9,753 bases of DNA from Rhodospirillales bacterium (GCA_028282185.1 JANQIJ010000206.1:1-9753); one strand, 5' to 3'; positions 1 to 6,013 are shown, counted from the first letter of the stretch. The notes: generated by a model not told the origin, from the sequence alone. Program-made: numbers and translations.

Positions 1-93
1 CTGATCACCCATGTCATGCCCTTGGACGACATCAACAAGGGCTTCGACCTGATGCACGAAGGAAAAAGCATTCGAAGCGTGGTCACTTTTTGA
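1..93 (+). CDS. frmA: C-terminal end of class III alcohol dehydrogenase / S-(hydroxymethyl)glutathione dehydrogenase (5' end outside window)
   Basis: An open frame runs from base 1 to a TGA at 91-93 and encodes 30 residues. It includes the blocks MPLDDINKGFDLMHEG and KSIRSVV, which match the conserved end of class III (glutathione-dependent formaldehyde) alcohol dehydrogenases. These zinc enzymes oxidise S-(hydroxymethyl)glutathione to S-formylglutathione with NAD in the cytoplasm, which is the first committed step of formaldehyde detoxification. The catalytic and zinc-binding parts lie outside the window, so the substrate class is inferred from the tail alone. Another zinc-dependent medium-chain dehydrogenase is possible but less likely, because this tail is very characteristic. 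No esterase partner follows directly; the next gene is folD after a 348-bp gap. Confidence 0.8.
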   Translation: MITHVMPLDDINKGFDLMHEGKSIRSVVTF

Positions 94-441
94 GCCGAGC
101 GACGGCGAACCGCATTCTTCACGAAAGAGTCACGGCCTGGACGCCGTTGACGGCGAATATTCATAGCCCCGGTCGGGGCCTCGATCGGGCCGCCGGTTCA
201 ATCGGTTGGCGCAGCGTATAGGTCGCGGCCCGCGGCATGGGAAACAGTCGTGGTCCGCGCTGTCCTTGGCCTATTGTCGTGATTGAAAATGAACCCGCTG
301 ATGGTCTTCGCCTCATTCCGCTTTTCAATCTCTCCATCCGGTTCTCCTATTTTAATTTTCTCGTCAGGCGGCGTAGGGTCTCGACGGCATTCGACGGGCA
401 CCGCCCCGCCCTGGCGCTGACAGCGATCGGAAGATGGAAAT
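94..441. other. Intergenic region between the adh end and folD
   Basis: No convincing gene is seen in these 348 bp. It starts GC-rich, with small GC hairpins at 142-155 (CGCCGT/ACGGCG, 2-nt loop) and 166-179 (GCCCC/GGGGC, 4-nt loop). These could mark the end of the adh transcript, but neither is followed by a T tract. From about 275 to 365 it becomes distinctly AT-richer and contains the perfect 9-bp inverted repeat listed separately. On the minus strand a small ORF follows a good Shine-Dalgarno, but its predicted peptide is Arg/Pro-rich and does not look like a protein. The region probably holds the folD promoter, which I could not place. Confidence 0.5.
281..330. repeat. Perfect 9-bp AT-rich inverted repeat upstream of folD
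   Basis: GATTGAAAA at 281-289 is exactly complementary to TTTTCAATC at 322-330, with 32 nt between them. Inside, TGA (290-292) can pair with TCA (313-315), which extends the helix across a bulge. The composition contrasts with the surrounding GC-rich DNA. It lies 112 bp upstream of the folD start, so it could be a leader hairpin or an operator dyad. There is no T tract on either side, so a terminator is unlikely. Confidence 0.4.
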
Positions 442-1329
442 ATGGATCAGATGACGTTACTGGGCCGTCCCGTGGCCGACGAAATACTCGAACGGGTCGC
501 GGCAGAACTCGGCCAACTGAAGGACGGCGGCTGGCATCCGAAGCTGGTGTCCATCGTCGTCGGCGAACAATCGGCAGCCGATGTCTATATCCGCAACCAG
601 CGCCGCGCGGCGGAAAAGGTCGGCATCGAATTCGAGGAACGGAGCTTTCCCGCAAGCGTTACCGAAGACGAATTGGCCGTCGCCATTCGCGCGCTCAACG
701 CCAATCCCTCGGTGACCGGCATCATCGTTCAGCGCCCGGTTCCGGATCACATCTCGATCAAGCGGCTGCAAAGCACCGTCCATCCCCTGAAGGACGTGGA
801 AGGCATGCACCCGGCCTCGATCGGCAACATCGTTTACAACGAGCTTGACCTGACACCCTGTACGGCGGCCGCCTCGGTCACGCTGCTCAAGCGCACGGGC
901 CTGAAGCTGGAGGGCCTGGAAGTCGTCGTCATCGGCCATTCGGAAATCGTCGGCAAGCCGATCGCCTTCATGCTGATGTCGGAAGGCGCGACGGTCACCG
1001 TCTGCCACCACATGACGCGCAGCGTGTCCGCCCATTCCCGGCGGGCCGACGCGGTGTTCGTCGCCGTCGGCAAGGCGGAATTCGTCGATGCCGACATGAT
1101 CAAGCCGGGCGCCGCGGTGATCGACATCGGCATCAACCCGATTTCGGGCGGCGATGGCGAAACCCGGATCGTCGGCGACGTGGATTTCCAGCCGGGGTCG
1201 GGAGTCGCCGCATGGGTCACGCCGGTGCCGGGCGGCGTCGGGCCGGTGACCGTGGCGATGCTGATGCGCAACGCCCTGGTCGCCCTGAAGCGGCAAAGCC
1301 AGAGCTACGAAGTCCTCTATTCAAGCTGA
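442..1329 (+). CDS. folD: Divergent FolD-type methylenetetrahydrofolate dehydrogenase/cyclohydrolase lacking the catalytic lysine
   Basis: The product has 295 residues, about the usual FolD length (roughly 280-300). FolD oxidises 5,10-methylene-THF with NADP and then hydrolyses methenyl-THF to 10-formyl-THF in the cytoplasm. The N-terminal catalytic domain includes the substrate tyrosine (Y49) and Q97 in the IIVQRPVP block. The nucleotide-binding domain shows GHSEIVGKP (about 174-182) and VGDV, and the conserved TPVPGGVGPVTVAML signature follows near residues 259-273. Two active-site positions differ from the family: Q53 stands where the catalytic lysine normally is (E. coli K54), and E120 replaces the Asp of DVDG (E. 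coli D121). The lysine is known to be needed for cyclohydrolase activity, so this enzyme may act only as a dehydrogenase. The start at 442 has GGAAG 8 nt upstream; ATG 451 (Met4) is an alternative. Confidence 0.9.
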   Translation: MDQMTLLGRPVADEILERVAAELGQLKDGGWHPKLVSIVVGEQSAADVYIRNQRRAAEKVGIEFEERSFPASVTEDELAVAIRALNANPSVTGIIVQRPVPDHISIKRLQSTVHPLKDVEGMHPASIGNIVYNELDLTPCTAAASVTLLKRTGLKLEGLEVVVIGHSEIVGKPIAFMLMSEGATVTVCHHMTRSVSAHSRRADAVFVAVGKAEFVDADMIKPGAAVIDIGINPISGGDGETRIVGDVDFQPGSGVAAWVTPVPGGVGPVTVAMLMRNALVALKRQSQSYEVLYSS

Positions 1330-1406
1330 TGCTCCGCGGACGCCCGGCGCCCATCCATCCGATGGCGGCCACGGCGAACGAGAAGGTCATTGGAAAACAG
1401 CGCTTA

Positions 1407-1499
1407 GGGGAATAATGGTGCCCAGGGGCGGTGAGCTTGAGTTCAATTATTTCAAAGCCTTAAAAAGGGGCTCGTCACTTTTGCGCCCCATTATTCACC
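1407..1499. repeat. Imperfect 14-bp inverted repeat pair
   Basis: GGGGAATAATGGTG at 1407-1420 pairs with CCCCATTATTCACC at 1486-1499 at 12 of 14 positions, with mismatches at 1409/1497 and 1419/1487. It sits at the point where composition changes and could be mobile-element ends or a long stem. Its right arm shares bases 1486-1489 with the terminator hairpin 1467-1489, so the two structures exclude each other in RNA. Confidence 0.45.
1462..1489 (-). terminator. Candidate Rho-independent terminator reading leftwards
   Basis: Read on the minus strand, GGGGC (1489-1485) pairs with GCCCC (1471-1467) across a 13-nt loop, and five T residues follow at once (1466-1462). The stem is only 5 bp, so strength is uncertain. 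It lies 5 nt downstream of the stop codon of the minus-strand ORF 1495-1623, as expected for that ORF's own terminator. It would also stop minus-strand transcription from running into folD. Confidence 0.45.
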
Positions 1500-1623
1500 A
1501 ATGACTTAAGAGTCTAGGTGATGGACCTGTTCCTATCTTAAGGCGAGATGCCCGCGTAACGCGATCCTTCACGGAGTTCGATTCTAGCGAAAACCAGATC
1601 TTTTGCACTTCGAGGCCGACCAA
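1495..1623 (-). pseudogene. 42-codon minus-strand ORF, possible gene remnant
   Basis: Reading leftwards from TTG at 1623, an open frame of 42 codons ends with TGA at 1497-1495. Upstream in frame there is a TAA, so the frame is closed on both sides. The peptide has mixed composition with blocks such as KIWFSLESNSVKDRV and is followed after 5 nt by an intrinsic terminator. There is no Shine-Dalgarno before the TTG; internal GTG codons (codons 6 and 18) are alternatives. I do not recognise a family. It may be the 3' remnant of a gene lost when the cassette arrived, a small protein, or chance. Confidence 0.25.
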
Positions 1624-1676
1624 CGATTAATGACTTGTTTTAGGCCTGTTTCCTGACTACAGACACTACTCAACCC

Positions 1677-1697
1677 ATGAAAAAGTTACAGCAATGA
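1677..1697 (+). CDS. Possible six-codon leader ORF overlapping the sxtJ-like start
   Basis: ATG 1677 opens a six-codon frame encoding MKKLQQ. Its TGA stop (1695-1697) overlaps the ATG of the next gene (1694-1696) in an ATGA arrangement. The downstream gene lacks a clear Shine-Dalgarno, so coupling through this leader would make sense. The leader ORF has no strong ribosome site itself, and chance cannot be excluded at this length. Confidence 0.2.
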   Translation: MKKLQQ

Positions 1698-2119
1698 CCG
1701 ATCACACTGGAAACAAGACTGACGACCACACCGAGATGAGTGGAGACCGGTCGTTCGGCATTGTATTCACTGTCGTATTTTTGCTTCTGGCCGTGCTTGC
1801 GTACGTCAAGGACATGGATTCCTATGTCATCCCAGCCGGTTCAATCGCGGGCGCTTTTTTACTGGTGGCTTTGGTCGCTCCGCGACTTCTGCGCCCGCTA
1901 AACGTGGTTTGGTTTAAATTTGGCGCGCTTTTACACAAAATCATCAGCCCGATCATTTTGGGGTTGTTGTTTTTTGCCTTGGTAACTCCCATTGCATTGA
2001 TCATGCGTGCCATGGGCAAGGATTTATTGAAACTACGCCTGGACCCTGACGCAAAATCTTATTGGGCTTACCGTGATCCGCCGGGACCTGTCGCGCCGTC
2101 TTTGTCTGATCAGTTTTAA
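1694..2119 (+). CDS. SxtJ-family small membrane protein
   Basis: The product has 141 residues. A hydrophilic N-terminus with several His, Asp and Lys leads into three hydrophobic helices at about residues 22-38, 46-63 and 80-105. The MRAMGKDLLKLRLDP block near 106-120 and the tail with YWAYRDPP are typical of SxtJ-like proteins, named after the saxitoxin cluster. These proteins commonly sit beside NodU/CmcH-type carbamoyltransferases; their biochemical role is not established. That arrangement is seen here: the DUF5989-type gene begins 12 nt later and the carbamoyltransferase follows. The ATG at 1694 has only a weak ribosome site. ATG 1736 (Met15), directly before the conserved GDRSFGI block, is a possible alternative start. 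Third-position composition is less GC-biased than in folD, consistent with transfer. Confidence 0.85.
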   Translation: MTDHTGNKTDDHTEMSGDRSFGIVFTVVFLLLAVLAYVKDMDSYVIPAGSIAGAFLLVALVAPRLLRPLNVVWFKFGALLHKIISPIILGLLFFALVTPIALIMRAMGKDLLKLRLDPDAKSYWAYRDPPGPVAPSLSDQF

Positions 2120-2131
2120 GGAATCTCAATT

Positions 2132-2281
2132 GTGTCCTTCTTACGCGATTTTTGGCGTTTTATAAGAGCGAGAAAGAAGTATTGGTTACTGCCCATCATG
2201 ATCATGATGGCGCTTTTCGGAGGCCTGATCGTGTTGACCAAGGGCTCTGCCGTTTCACCCTTCATTTACACAATTTTCTAA
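2132..2281 (+). CDS. DUF5989-type 49-residue membrane microprotein
   Basis: This short frame starts with GTG at 2132, nine bases after AAGGA (2118-2122), and ends with TAA at 2279-2281. It encodes 49 residues: an N-terminal basic/aromatic segment (FLRDFWRFIRARKKYW), one hydrophobic helix at about residues 19-37, and the conserved end GSAVSPFIYTIF. This architecture and tail match the DUF5989 family, which usually lies between a SxtJ-type gene and a carbamoyltransferase gene. Its function is unknown. A single-pass membrane partner of the carbamoyltransferase is my inference from constant neighbourhood and size. Its stop is 10-13 nt from the next start, so the genes are almost surely co-transcribed. 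The non-ATG start and small size make it easy to miss. Confidence 0.85.
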   Translation: MSFLRDFWRFIRARKKYWLLPIMIMMALFGGLIVLTKGSAVSPFIYTIF

Positions 2282-2291
2282 TTGGAATGCT

Positions 2292-4130
2292 GTGGTGAAC
2301 GTGCTGGGTATTTCCGCTTTGTATCACGACAGTGCTGCAGCGTTAATCATGGATGGCCGCATTATTGCGGCCGCCCAGGAAGAACGCTTTACCAGAAAGA
2401 AACACGATCCATCATTTCCTGAACACGCTATCGCCTATTGTTTGGACGCTGGCGGTTTGACCCTCGACGAAATAGATCACATCGTATTTTATGATAAACC
2501 GTTCTTGAAATTTGAACGCCTGTTGGAAACTTATATGGCGTTTGCCCCTAGGGGATATACTTCATTTTCTAAATCCATGCCTGTATGGCTGCGCGAGAAA
2601 CTTTTCCAAAAAGACCTCATCAACAAAAAGCTCCAAGCCGGGTTTGGCGATGCGCAGGTGTTCGACAAACTGTTGTTCAGCGAACACCATCTAAGCCATG
2701 CGGCATCCGCATTCTTTCCTTCTCCCTTTCAAGAGGCAGTGGTTCTCTCCCTGGATGGAGTCGGAGAGTGGGCAACCACGTCCATGGCCATTGGCAAAGG
2801 CCACGAACTTAACATCCACCGGGAGATTCATTTCCCCCATTCCATCGGGCTGTTGTATTCCGCGTTTACGTATCACACTGGGTTCCGCGTCAACTCCGGC
2901 GAATACAAGGTCATGGGACTCGCCCCATATGGCGAACCGGTGTATGAGAAAAAAGTCCTGGATCATCTGATTGATGTCAAAGATGACGGATCTTTCCGTC
3001 TGGACCTGTCTTATTTTGATTATTGCACGGGCCTGACGATGACTAACGCCAAATTCGACGCTCTTTTCGGAAGTCCCGCGCGACAGGCGGACGAGCCATT
3101 GACCCAACACCACATGGATATGGCTGCTTCTGTCCAAGCGGTGACCGAAGAGGTAATGTTGCGCCTGACGCGTTCCCTGGTTCAGGAGACGGGCATCAAG
3201 AATCTGTGTTTAGCAGGGGGCGTGGCGCTCAACTGTGTCGCCAACGGCAAAGTTCTGCGCGACGGCGCGTTTGACAATGTCTGGATTCAGCCAGCCTCGG
3301 GCGATGCTGGGGGGGCACTGGGGGCGGCGTTGGTGGGGTATCACATTTTTAGAGATCAAACCCGCCTACACAATTCGGGGCGGGATCACATGCATGGCTC
3401 CTACCTGGGACCGGAATACAGCCAAGAAGATATTGAGACGCGCTTAAAGCGGGTAGGAGCCAAATTCGATTCACTGAGCTATGATGGCATGATCGACCAA
3501 ACCGCCGAAGCGCTGGCATCAGAAAACGCTGTTGGGTGGTTCCAAGGTCGCATGGAATTCGGTCCGCGCGCTTTGGGGGGACGCTCAATTTTAGGCGACC
3601 CGCGTTCGCCCACGATGCAAAAGACTCTGAACCTTAAGGTCAAATTCCGTGAGAGCTTCCGCCCCTTTGCCCCCTCTGTCTTACGCGAAGACGTAAGTGA
3701 TTGGTTCGAACATGATGTTGATTCGCCCTATATGCTAATTGTCAGCGAAATCAAAGACAGTCTTCGGCGCGAAATGACCGATGATGAAAAAGAGCTATTC
3801 GGGATTGCAAAGCTCAACGTCGTGCGCTCCGACATTCCCGCGGTTACTCATGTCGATTATTCAGCTCGTATCCAAACGGTCAACGCTGATACGAACCCCA
3901 AGTTTCATGATTTGATCAGCGCCTTCAAGGCCCGCACGGGCTGCCCTGTGTTGGTGAACACCAGCTTCAACGTGCGAGGTGAACCCATCGTTTTGTCTCC
4001 CGAAGACGCCTTCAATTGCCTGATGGGAACTGACCTGGATTTGTTGGCTATTGGCAACACATTAGTATGGAAGAAAGATCAGGATGTCGACCTGATGAGA
4101 GATTATAAAGGAGCGTTTGAGCTCGATTAG
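2292..4130 (+). CDS. NodU/CmcH (TobZ)-type carbamoyltransferase
   Basis: The product has 612 residues, full length for the family. These enzymes make carbamoyl-adenylate from carbamoyl phosphate and ATP and pass the carbamoyl group to a hydroxyl of a sugar, antibiotic or toxin. The N-terminal Kae1-like domain begins VLGISALYHDSAA and has metal-site histidines in EHHLSHAASAF (131-141) and the SLDGVGEW block (153-160). It also carries GGVALNCVANGK (309-320) and GDAGGALGAAL (337-347). The C-terminal domain shows QGRMEFGPRALGGRSIL (418-434), KFRESFRPFAPS (451-462) and LVNTSFNVRGEP (554-565). All expected catalytic blocks look intact. Two tandem GTG codons can start it; the second (2295) is better spaced from GGAA (2284-2287) and gives the usual N-terminus. 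The natural acceptor cannot be told from sequence. Confidence 0.95.
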   Translation: MVNVLGISALYHDSAAALIMDGRIIAAAQEERFTRKKHDPSFPEHAIAYCLDAGGLTLDEIDHIVFYDKPFLKFERLLETYMAFAPRGYTSFSKSMPVWLREKLFQKDLINKKLQAGFGDAQVFDKLLFSEHHLSHAASAFFPSPFQEAVVLSLDGVGEWATTSMAIGKGHELNIHREIHFPHSIGLLYSAFTYHTGFRVNSGEYKVMGLAPYGEPVYEKKVLDHLIDVKDDGSFRLDLSYFDYCTGLTMTNAKFDALFGSPARQADEPLTQHHMDMAASVQAVTEEVMLRLTRSLVQETGIKNLCLAGGVALNCVANGKVLRDGAFDNVWIQPASGDAGGALGAALVGYHIFRDQTRLHNSGRDHMHGSYLGPEYSQEDIETRLKRVGAKFDSLSYDGMIDQTAEALASENAVGWFQGRMEFGPRALGGRSILGDPRSPTMQKTLNLKVKFRESFRPFAPSVLREDVSDWFEHDVDSPYMLIVSEIKDSLRREMTDDEKELFGIAKLNVVRSDIPAVTHVDYSARIQTVNADTNPKFHDLISAFKARTGCPVLVNTSFNVRGEPIVLSPEDAFNCLMGTDLDLLAIGNTLVWKKDQDVDLMRDYKGAFELD

Positions 4131-4143
4131 GTGTCTTTTTTGG

Positions 4144-5505
4144 ATGAGCATACTCAAATTACTAAAGTCTGAGACAAGCCTCTCTATTTTTGGAGGGGGA
4201 GCTTTGTTTGTAGGAATATTGCTAACCTTTTATGGCCTGTTCTACAATATCGCATGGGGAAAACCTTTTGGCATTAACCAAGCTCAAATAGTTCTAATCC
4301 TAACTGGCGGAATAATTGTTTTATTAAGCGCGTTAATTTTCAGAAATTACTTATTTTTAATTTCAGCAAATGCATTGACAGGATTTTTTATTGTTCTTGC
4401 GCTTGATAACGCTCTCCTACATTTTCCACAATTTTTTGGCGAAAACACCGTTCGATTCTTGTCTCCCGCATCGCAGGCAAATTATCGATTGAATGCAAAT
4501 AAAAATGAAACCTCGGGAAGTTATTTTTATGATGAATATATATACTATTATAAATATAGATCTATAGACGATAAAAACCCCGATAGTGACTATGGCATCG
4601 ATGAATTCGGATACAGAAACCCGATAGGGTATTTGCAAAACCTGCAGTCTCTAGACGTTTTGTTAGTGGGTGACTCTTTTACTGAAGGTACGAACAAAGC
4701 AAATATTGCAAGTAATTTAAGGAAAATTCTCAAAAAGAACGTTTACTCCGTTGGCATCGGAGGGCAGGGAATATTTCATTGGAGGTATCAATTTGAACGT
4801 TTCATGAAACTATCTGACCGAGGCCTCTCTCCTCAGATTGTCGTTTTAAATTATTATGAGGGTAACGACTTCGAAGACACGCTTAGGGCCCTTAAATACA
4901 TAGAAGCAGGATTAACAAACTCAGCTTATTACCCGTCAAACCCCGTTAATGATCATTTTGTTGGCATTGATCGGAAGTTATCTCTTTTCAACGAAATACA
5001 TTCGATCGTTGGCAAAACGATCTGGTACCCACTACGTGAATATATCACCGCCCCTCCTGAACCAGAACAATCTTCAAAAAATCCAAGTACTACAACGTCC
5101 AATGGGAGGGACTGTAATATTCTGTTTAATGCAAATGAGGGCATTGATTCCCGAAAGATATCGCACCCTCAAATCAATACAATACTGGATCATATTAAAC
5201 AGGCGGTCAGGTCTATTCAGAAAGAAGGAGCGATTGTGATTTTCTCCTACATTCCAAACACTCAAACGGTATACGGACAGCCAAAAATAAGCCGACGAAA
5301 TCAAATGCATGCATCAGGTTTTCTTCGAACTTTTCTCTCTAAACATGGAGTGGTATTCGTCGATCCCACACCTAAGTTAATTGAAGTTGCCGCAGATACA
5401 CCTCTTCACCCGTGCTCCGGCGACGACAATCACTTCAATGAGCTCGGGTATTACAAATATTCAGAAATTTTGGCTGACCTAATAGGCGTCTATTTAGATA
5501 ATTGA
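4144..5505 (+). CDS. Membrane-anchored SGNH/GDSL hydrolase
   Basis: From ATG 4144 the product has 453 residues. Three hydrophobic helices (about 14-34, 47-66 and 69-88) precede a long soluble region. The SGNH blocks are visible: GDSFTEG with Ser178, Gly205/207 in SVGIGGQG, the EGND motif with Asn241, and DDNHFNELGYY with Asp427 and His430 (DxxH). SGNH enzymes are esterases, deacetylases or acyltransferases, often acting on glycans; with this anchor the domain probably works at or outside the membrane. The start is uncertain: ATG 4144 lacks a good ribosome site, while TTG 4117, inside the carbamoyltransferase end, has AAGGAG only 3 nt upstream and adds 9 residues. It closes the carbamoyltransferase cassette. 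Its codons are visibly more AT-rich than those of its neighbours, suggesting a separate origin. Confidence 0.85.
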   Translation: MSILKLLKSETSLSIFGGGALFVGILLTFYGLFYNIAWGKPFGINQAQIVLILTGGIIVLLSALIFRNYLFLISANALTGFFIVLALDNALLHFPQFFGENTVRFLSPASQANYRLNANKNETSGSYFYDEYIYYYKYRSIDDKNPDSDYGIDEFGYRNPIGYLQNLQSLDVLLVGDSFTEGTNKANIASNLRKILKKNVYSVGIGGQGIFHWRYQFERFMKLSDRGLSPQIVVLNYYEGNDFEDTLRALKYIEAGLTNSAYYPSNPVNDHFVGIDRKLSLFNEIHSIVGKTIWYPLREYITAPPEPEQSSKNPSTTTSNGRDCNILFNANEGIDSRKISHPQINTILDHIKQAVRSIQKEGAIVIFSYIPNTQTVYGQPKISRRNQMHASGFLRTFLSKHGVVFVDPTPKLIEVAADTPLHPCSGDDNHFNELGYYKYSEILADLIGVYLDN

Positions 5506-5569
5506 TGTCGATTGGACCTAGTCCGTCCGCCGATCCCTTCCAATCCCGCCGCAATGGCCGATTATGCGC

Positions 5570-5581
5570 GGGACGCGTCCC
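5570..5581. promoter_or_regulatory. Perfect 12-bp palindrome, possible operator
   Basis: GGGACGCGTCCC is a complete dyad located 42 bp upstream of the -10 box at 5624-5629. The position would suit an activator or repressor site for the small gene at 5661. A short GC palindrome in GC-rich DNA can also arise by chance. Confidence 0.3.
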
Positions 5582-5599
5582 AGGCATGCACGGAAAGCG

Positions 5600-5629
5600 C
5601 TGCGATAAAACACTAAAATTTTGTATAAT
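5600..5629 (+). promoter_or_regulatory. Candidate sigma70-type promoter for the 81-residue gene
   Basis: A consensus TATAAT lies at 5624-5629 in an AT-rich patch within GC-rich DNA. The -35 region is poor: CTGCGA at 5600-5605 with an 18-bp spacer matches TTGACA at three positions. A transcript starting near 5636 would have a leader of about 25 nt containing the AAAGGAGA ribosome site. The combination of -10 box, ribosome site and ORF is mutually supporting. Confidence 0.5.
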
Positions 5630-5660
5630 GTGACAATCGATCAGGGCAAAGGAGAGTGTC

Positions 5661-5906
5661 ATGTATGATCCATTCAAAGGGTATATGCAGTCCTGGGCTC
5701 TCCTGTTCTCGGCGGTCAACGCCTATACCGAAGCGGCCATCCGCATGTGGTGGGGGGCGCTTCAAGGCACCCAGCGGTTCTGGGCCCCGATCCCCGGGCA
5801 GCGCCGCGAAGACCGTCACGAACCGGAGACCTGCCACAAGACCGGGCGGCGGCTGGACAGCGAATACGGCCGACGCTGCCGGGATGTGGACGTCGAACAC
5901 ATTTAA
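5661..5906 (+). CDS. 81-residue protein of unknown function
   Basis: The ATG at 5661 follows a strong Shine-Dalgarno (AAAGGAGA, 5648-5655, spacing 5) and a consensus -10 box, so this short frame is probably expressed. The first 45 residues are rich in aromatic and hydrophobic residues (DPFKGYMQSWALLFSAVNAY, then Trp/Gly-rich), while the second half is strongly charged with many Arg, Asp and Glu. No signal peptide with a cleavage site and no known motif is seen. The N-terminal half could form an amphipathic, surface-binding helix like those of small phasin-like proteins, but that is only a guess from composition. The C-terminal half resembles random translation of GC-rich DNA, so a frameshift or a recently extended end is possible. 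It stands alone: the next gene starts 107 bp later. Confidence 0.6.
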   Translation: MYDPFKGYMQSWALLFSAVNAYTEAAIRMWWGALQGTQRFWAPIPGQRREDRHEPETCHKTGRRLDSEYGRRCRDVDVEHI

Positions 5907-5976
5907 CGACTTTCCGCGTCGGCCGTCCCTGCGGTCTCGACGGCGCGCAGGCTTGTCCCGCTAACGCGCCGCACAC

Positions 5977-5992
5977 GGGAAGGTGACTTCCC
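5977..5992 (+). other. 6-bp hairpin with GTGA (GNRA-type) tetraloop in the tlpA leader
   Basis: GGGAAG (5977-5982) pairs perfectly with CTTCCC (5987-5992) around the loop GTGA, a GNRA tetraloop that stabilises RNA hairpins. It ends 21 nt before the ATG of the thioredoxin gene and has no T tract. It may influence mRNA stability or translation. Confidence 0.35.
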
Positions 5993-6013
5993 TGGGCGTC
6001 CGGTTCGCGGCAT

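Larger units (their letters stand above)
1330..1693. other. Intergenic junction where GC-rich DNA gives way to the AT-richer cassette
   Basis: The first 80 bp after folD are GC-rich like the left flank. From about 1400 the sequence becomes AT-richer and stays so to 5505. The stretch holds an imperfect inverted repeat (1407-1420 with 1486-1499), a minus-strand intrinsic terminator (1462-1489), a 42-codon minus-strand ORF that ends just before it (1495-1623) and a six-codon leader ORF before the sxtJ-like gene (1677-1697). No tRNA or recognisable transposase was found. I read it as the left boundary of an acquired segment. Confidence 0.5.

Noticed and set aside
142..179. GC hairpins after the adh gene as intrinsic terminators
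   Set aside because: Short stems without any T tract; not enough to call termination.
198..401. 67-codon minus-strand ORF and an overlapping short ORF with a good Shine-Dalgarno in the gap before folD
   Set aside because: The two frames overlap each other, and the frame with the ribosome site gives an Arg/Pro-rich peptide. Neither resembles a known family.
457..1296. Long minus-strand ORF opposite folD
   Set aside because: It is an antisense shadow of a well-supported gene in GC-rich DNA; it is His/Asp/Arg-rich and has no recognisable motif.
1560..1600. tRNA-like T-loop GTTCGATTCT
   Set aside because: The bases flanking the loop cannot form a T stem, and no acceptor or anticodon arm could be built upstream.
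1520..5524. Similar short sequences at 1520-1533 (GATGGACCTGTTCC) and 5510-5524 (GATTGGACCTAGTCC) as attachment-type direct repeats around the cassette
   Set aside because: They need one gap and two mismatches over about 15 bases, and no integrase or tRNA is present; chance is likely.
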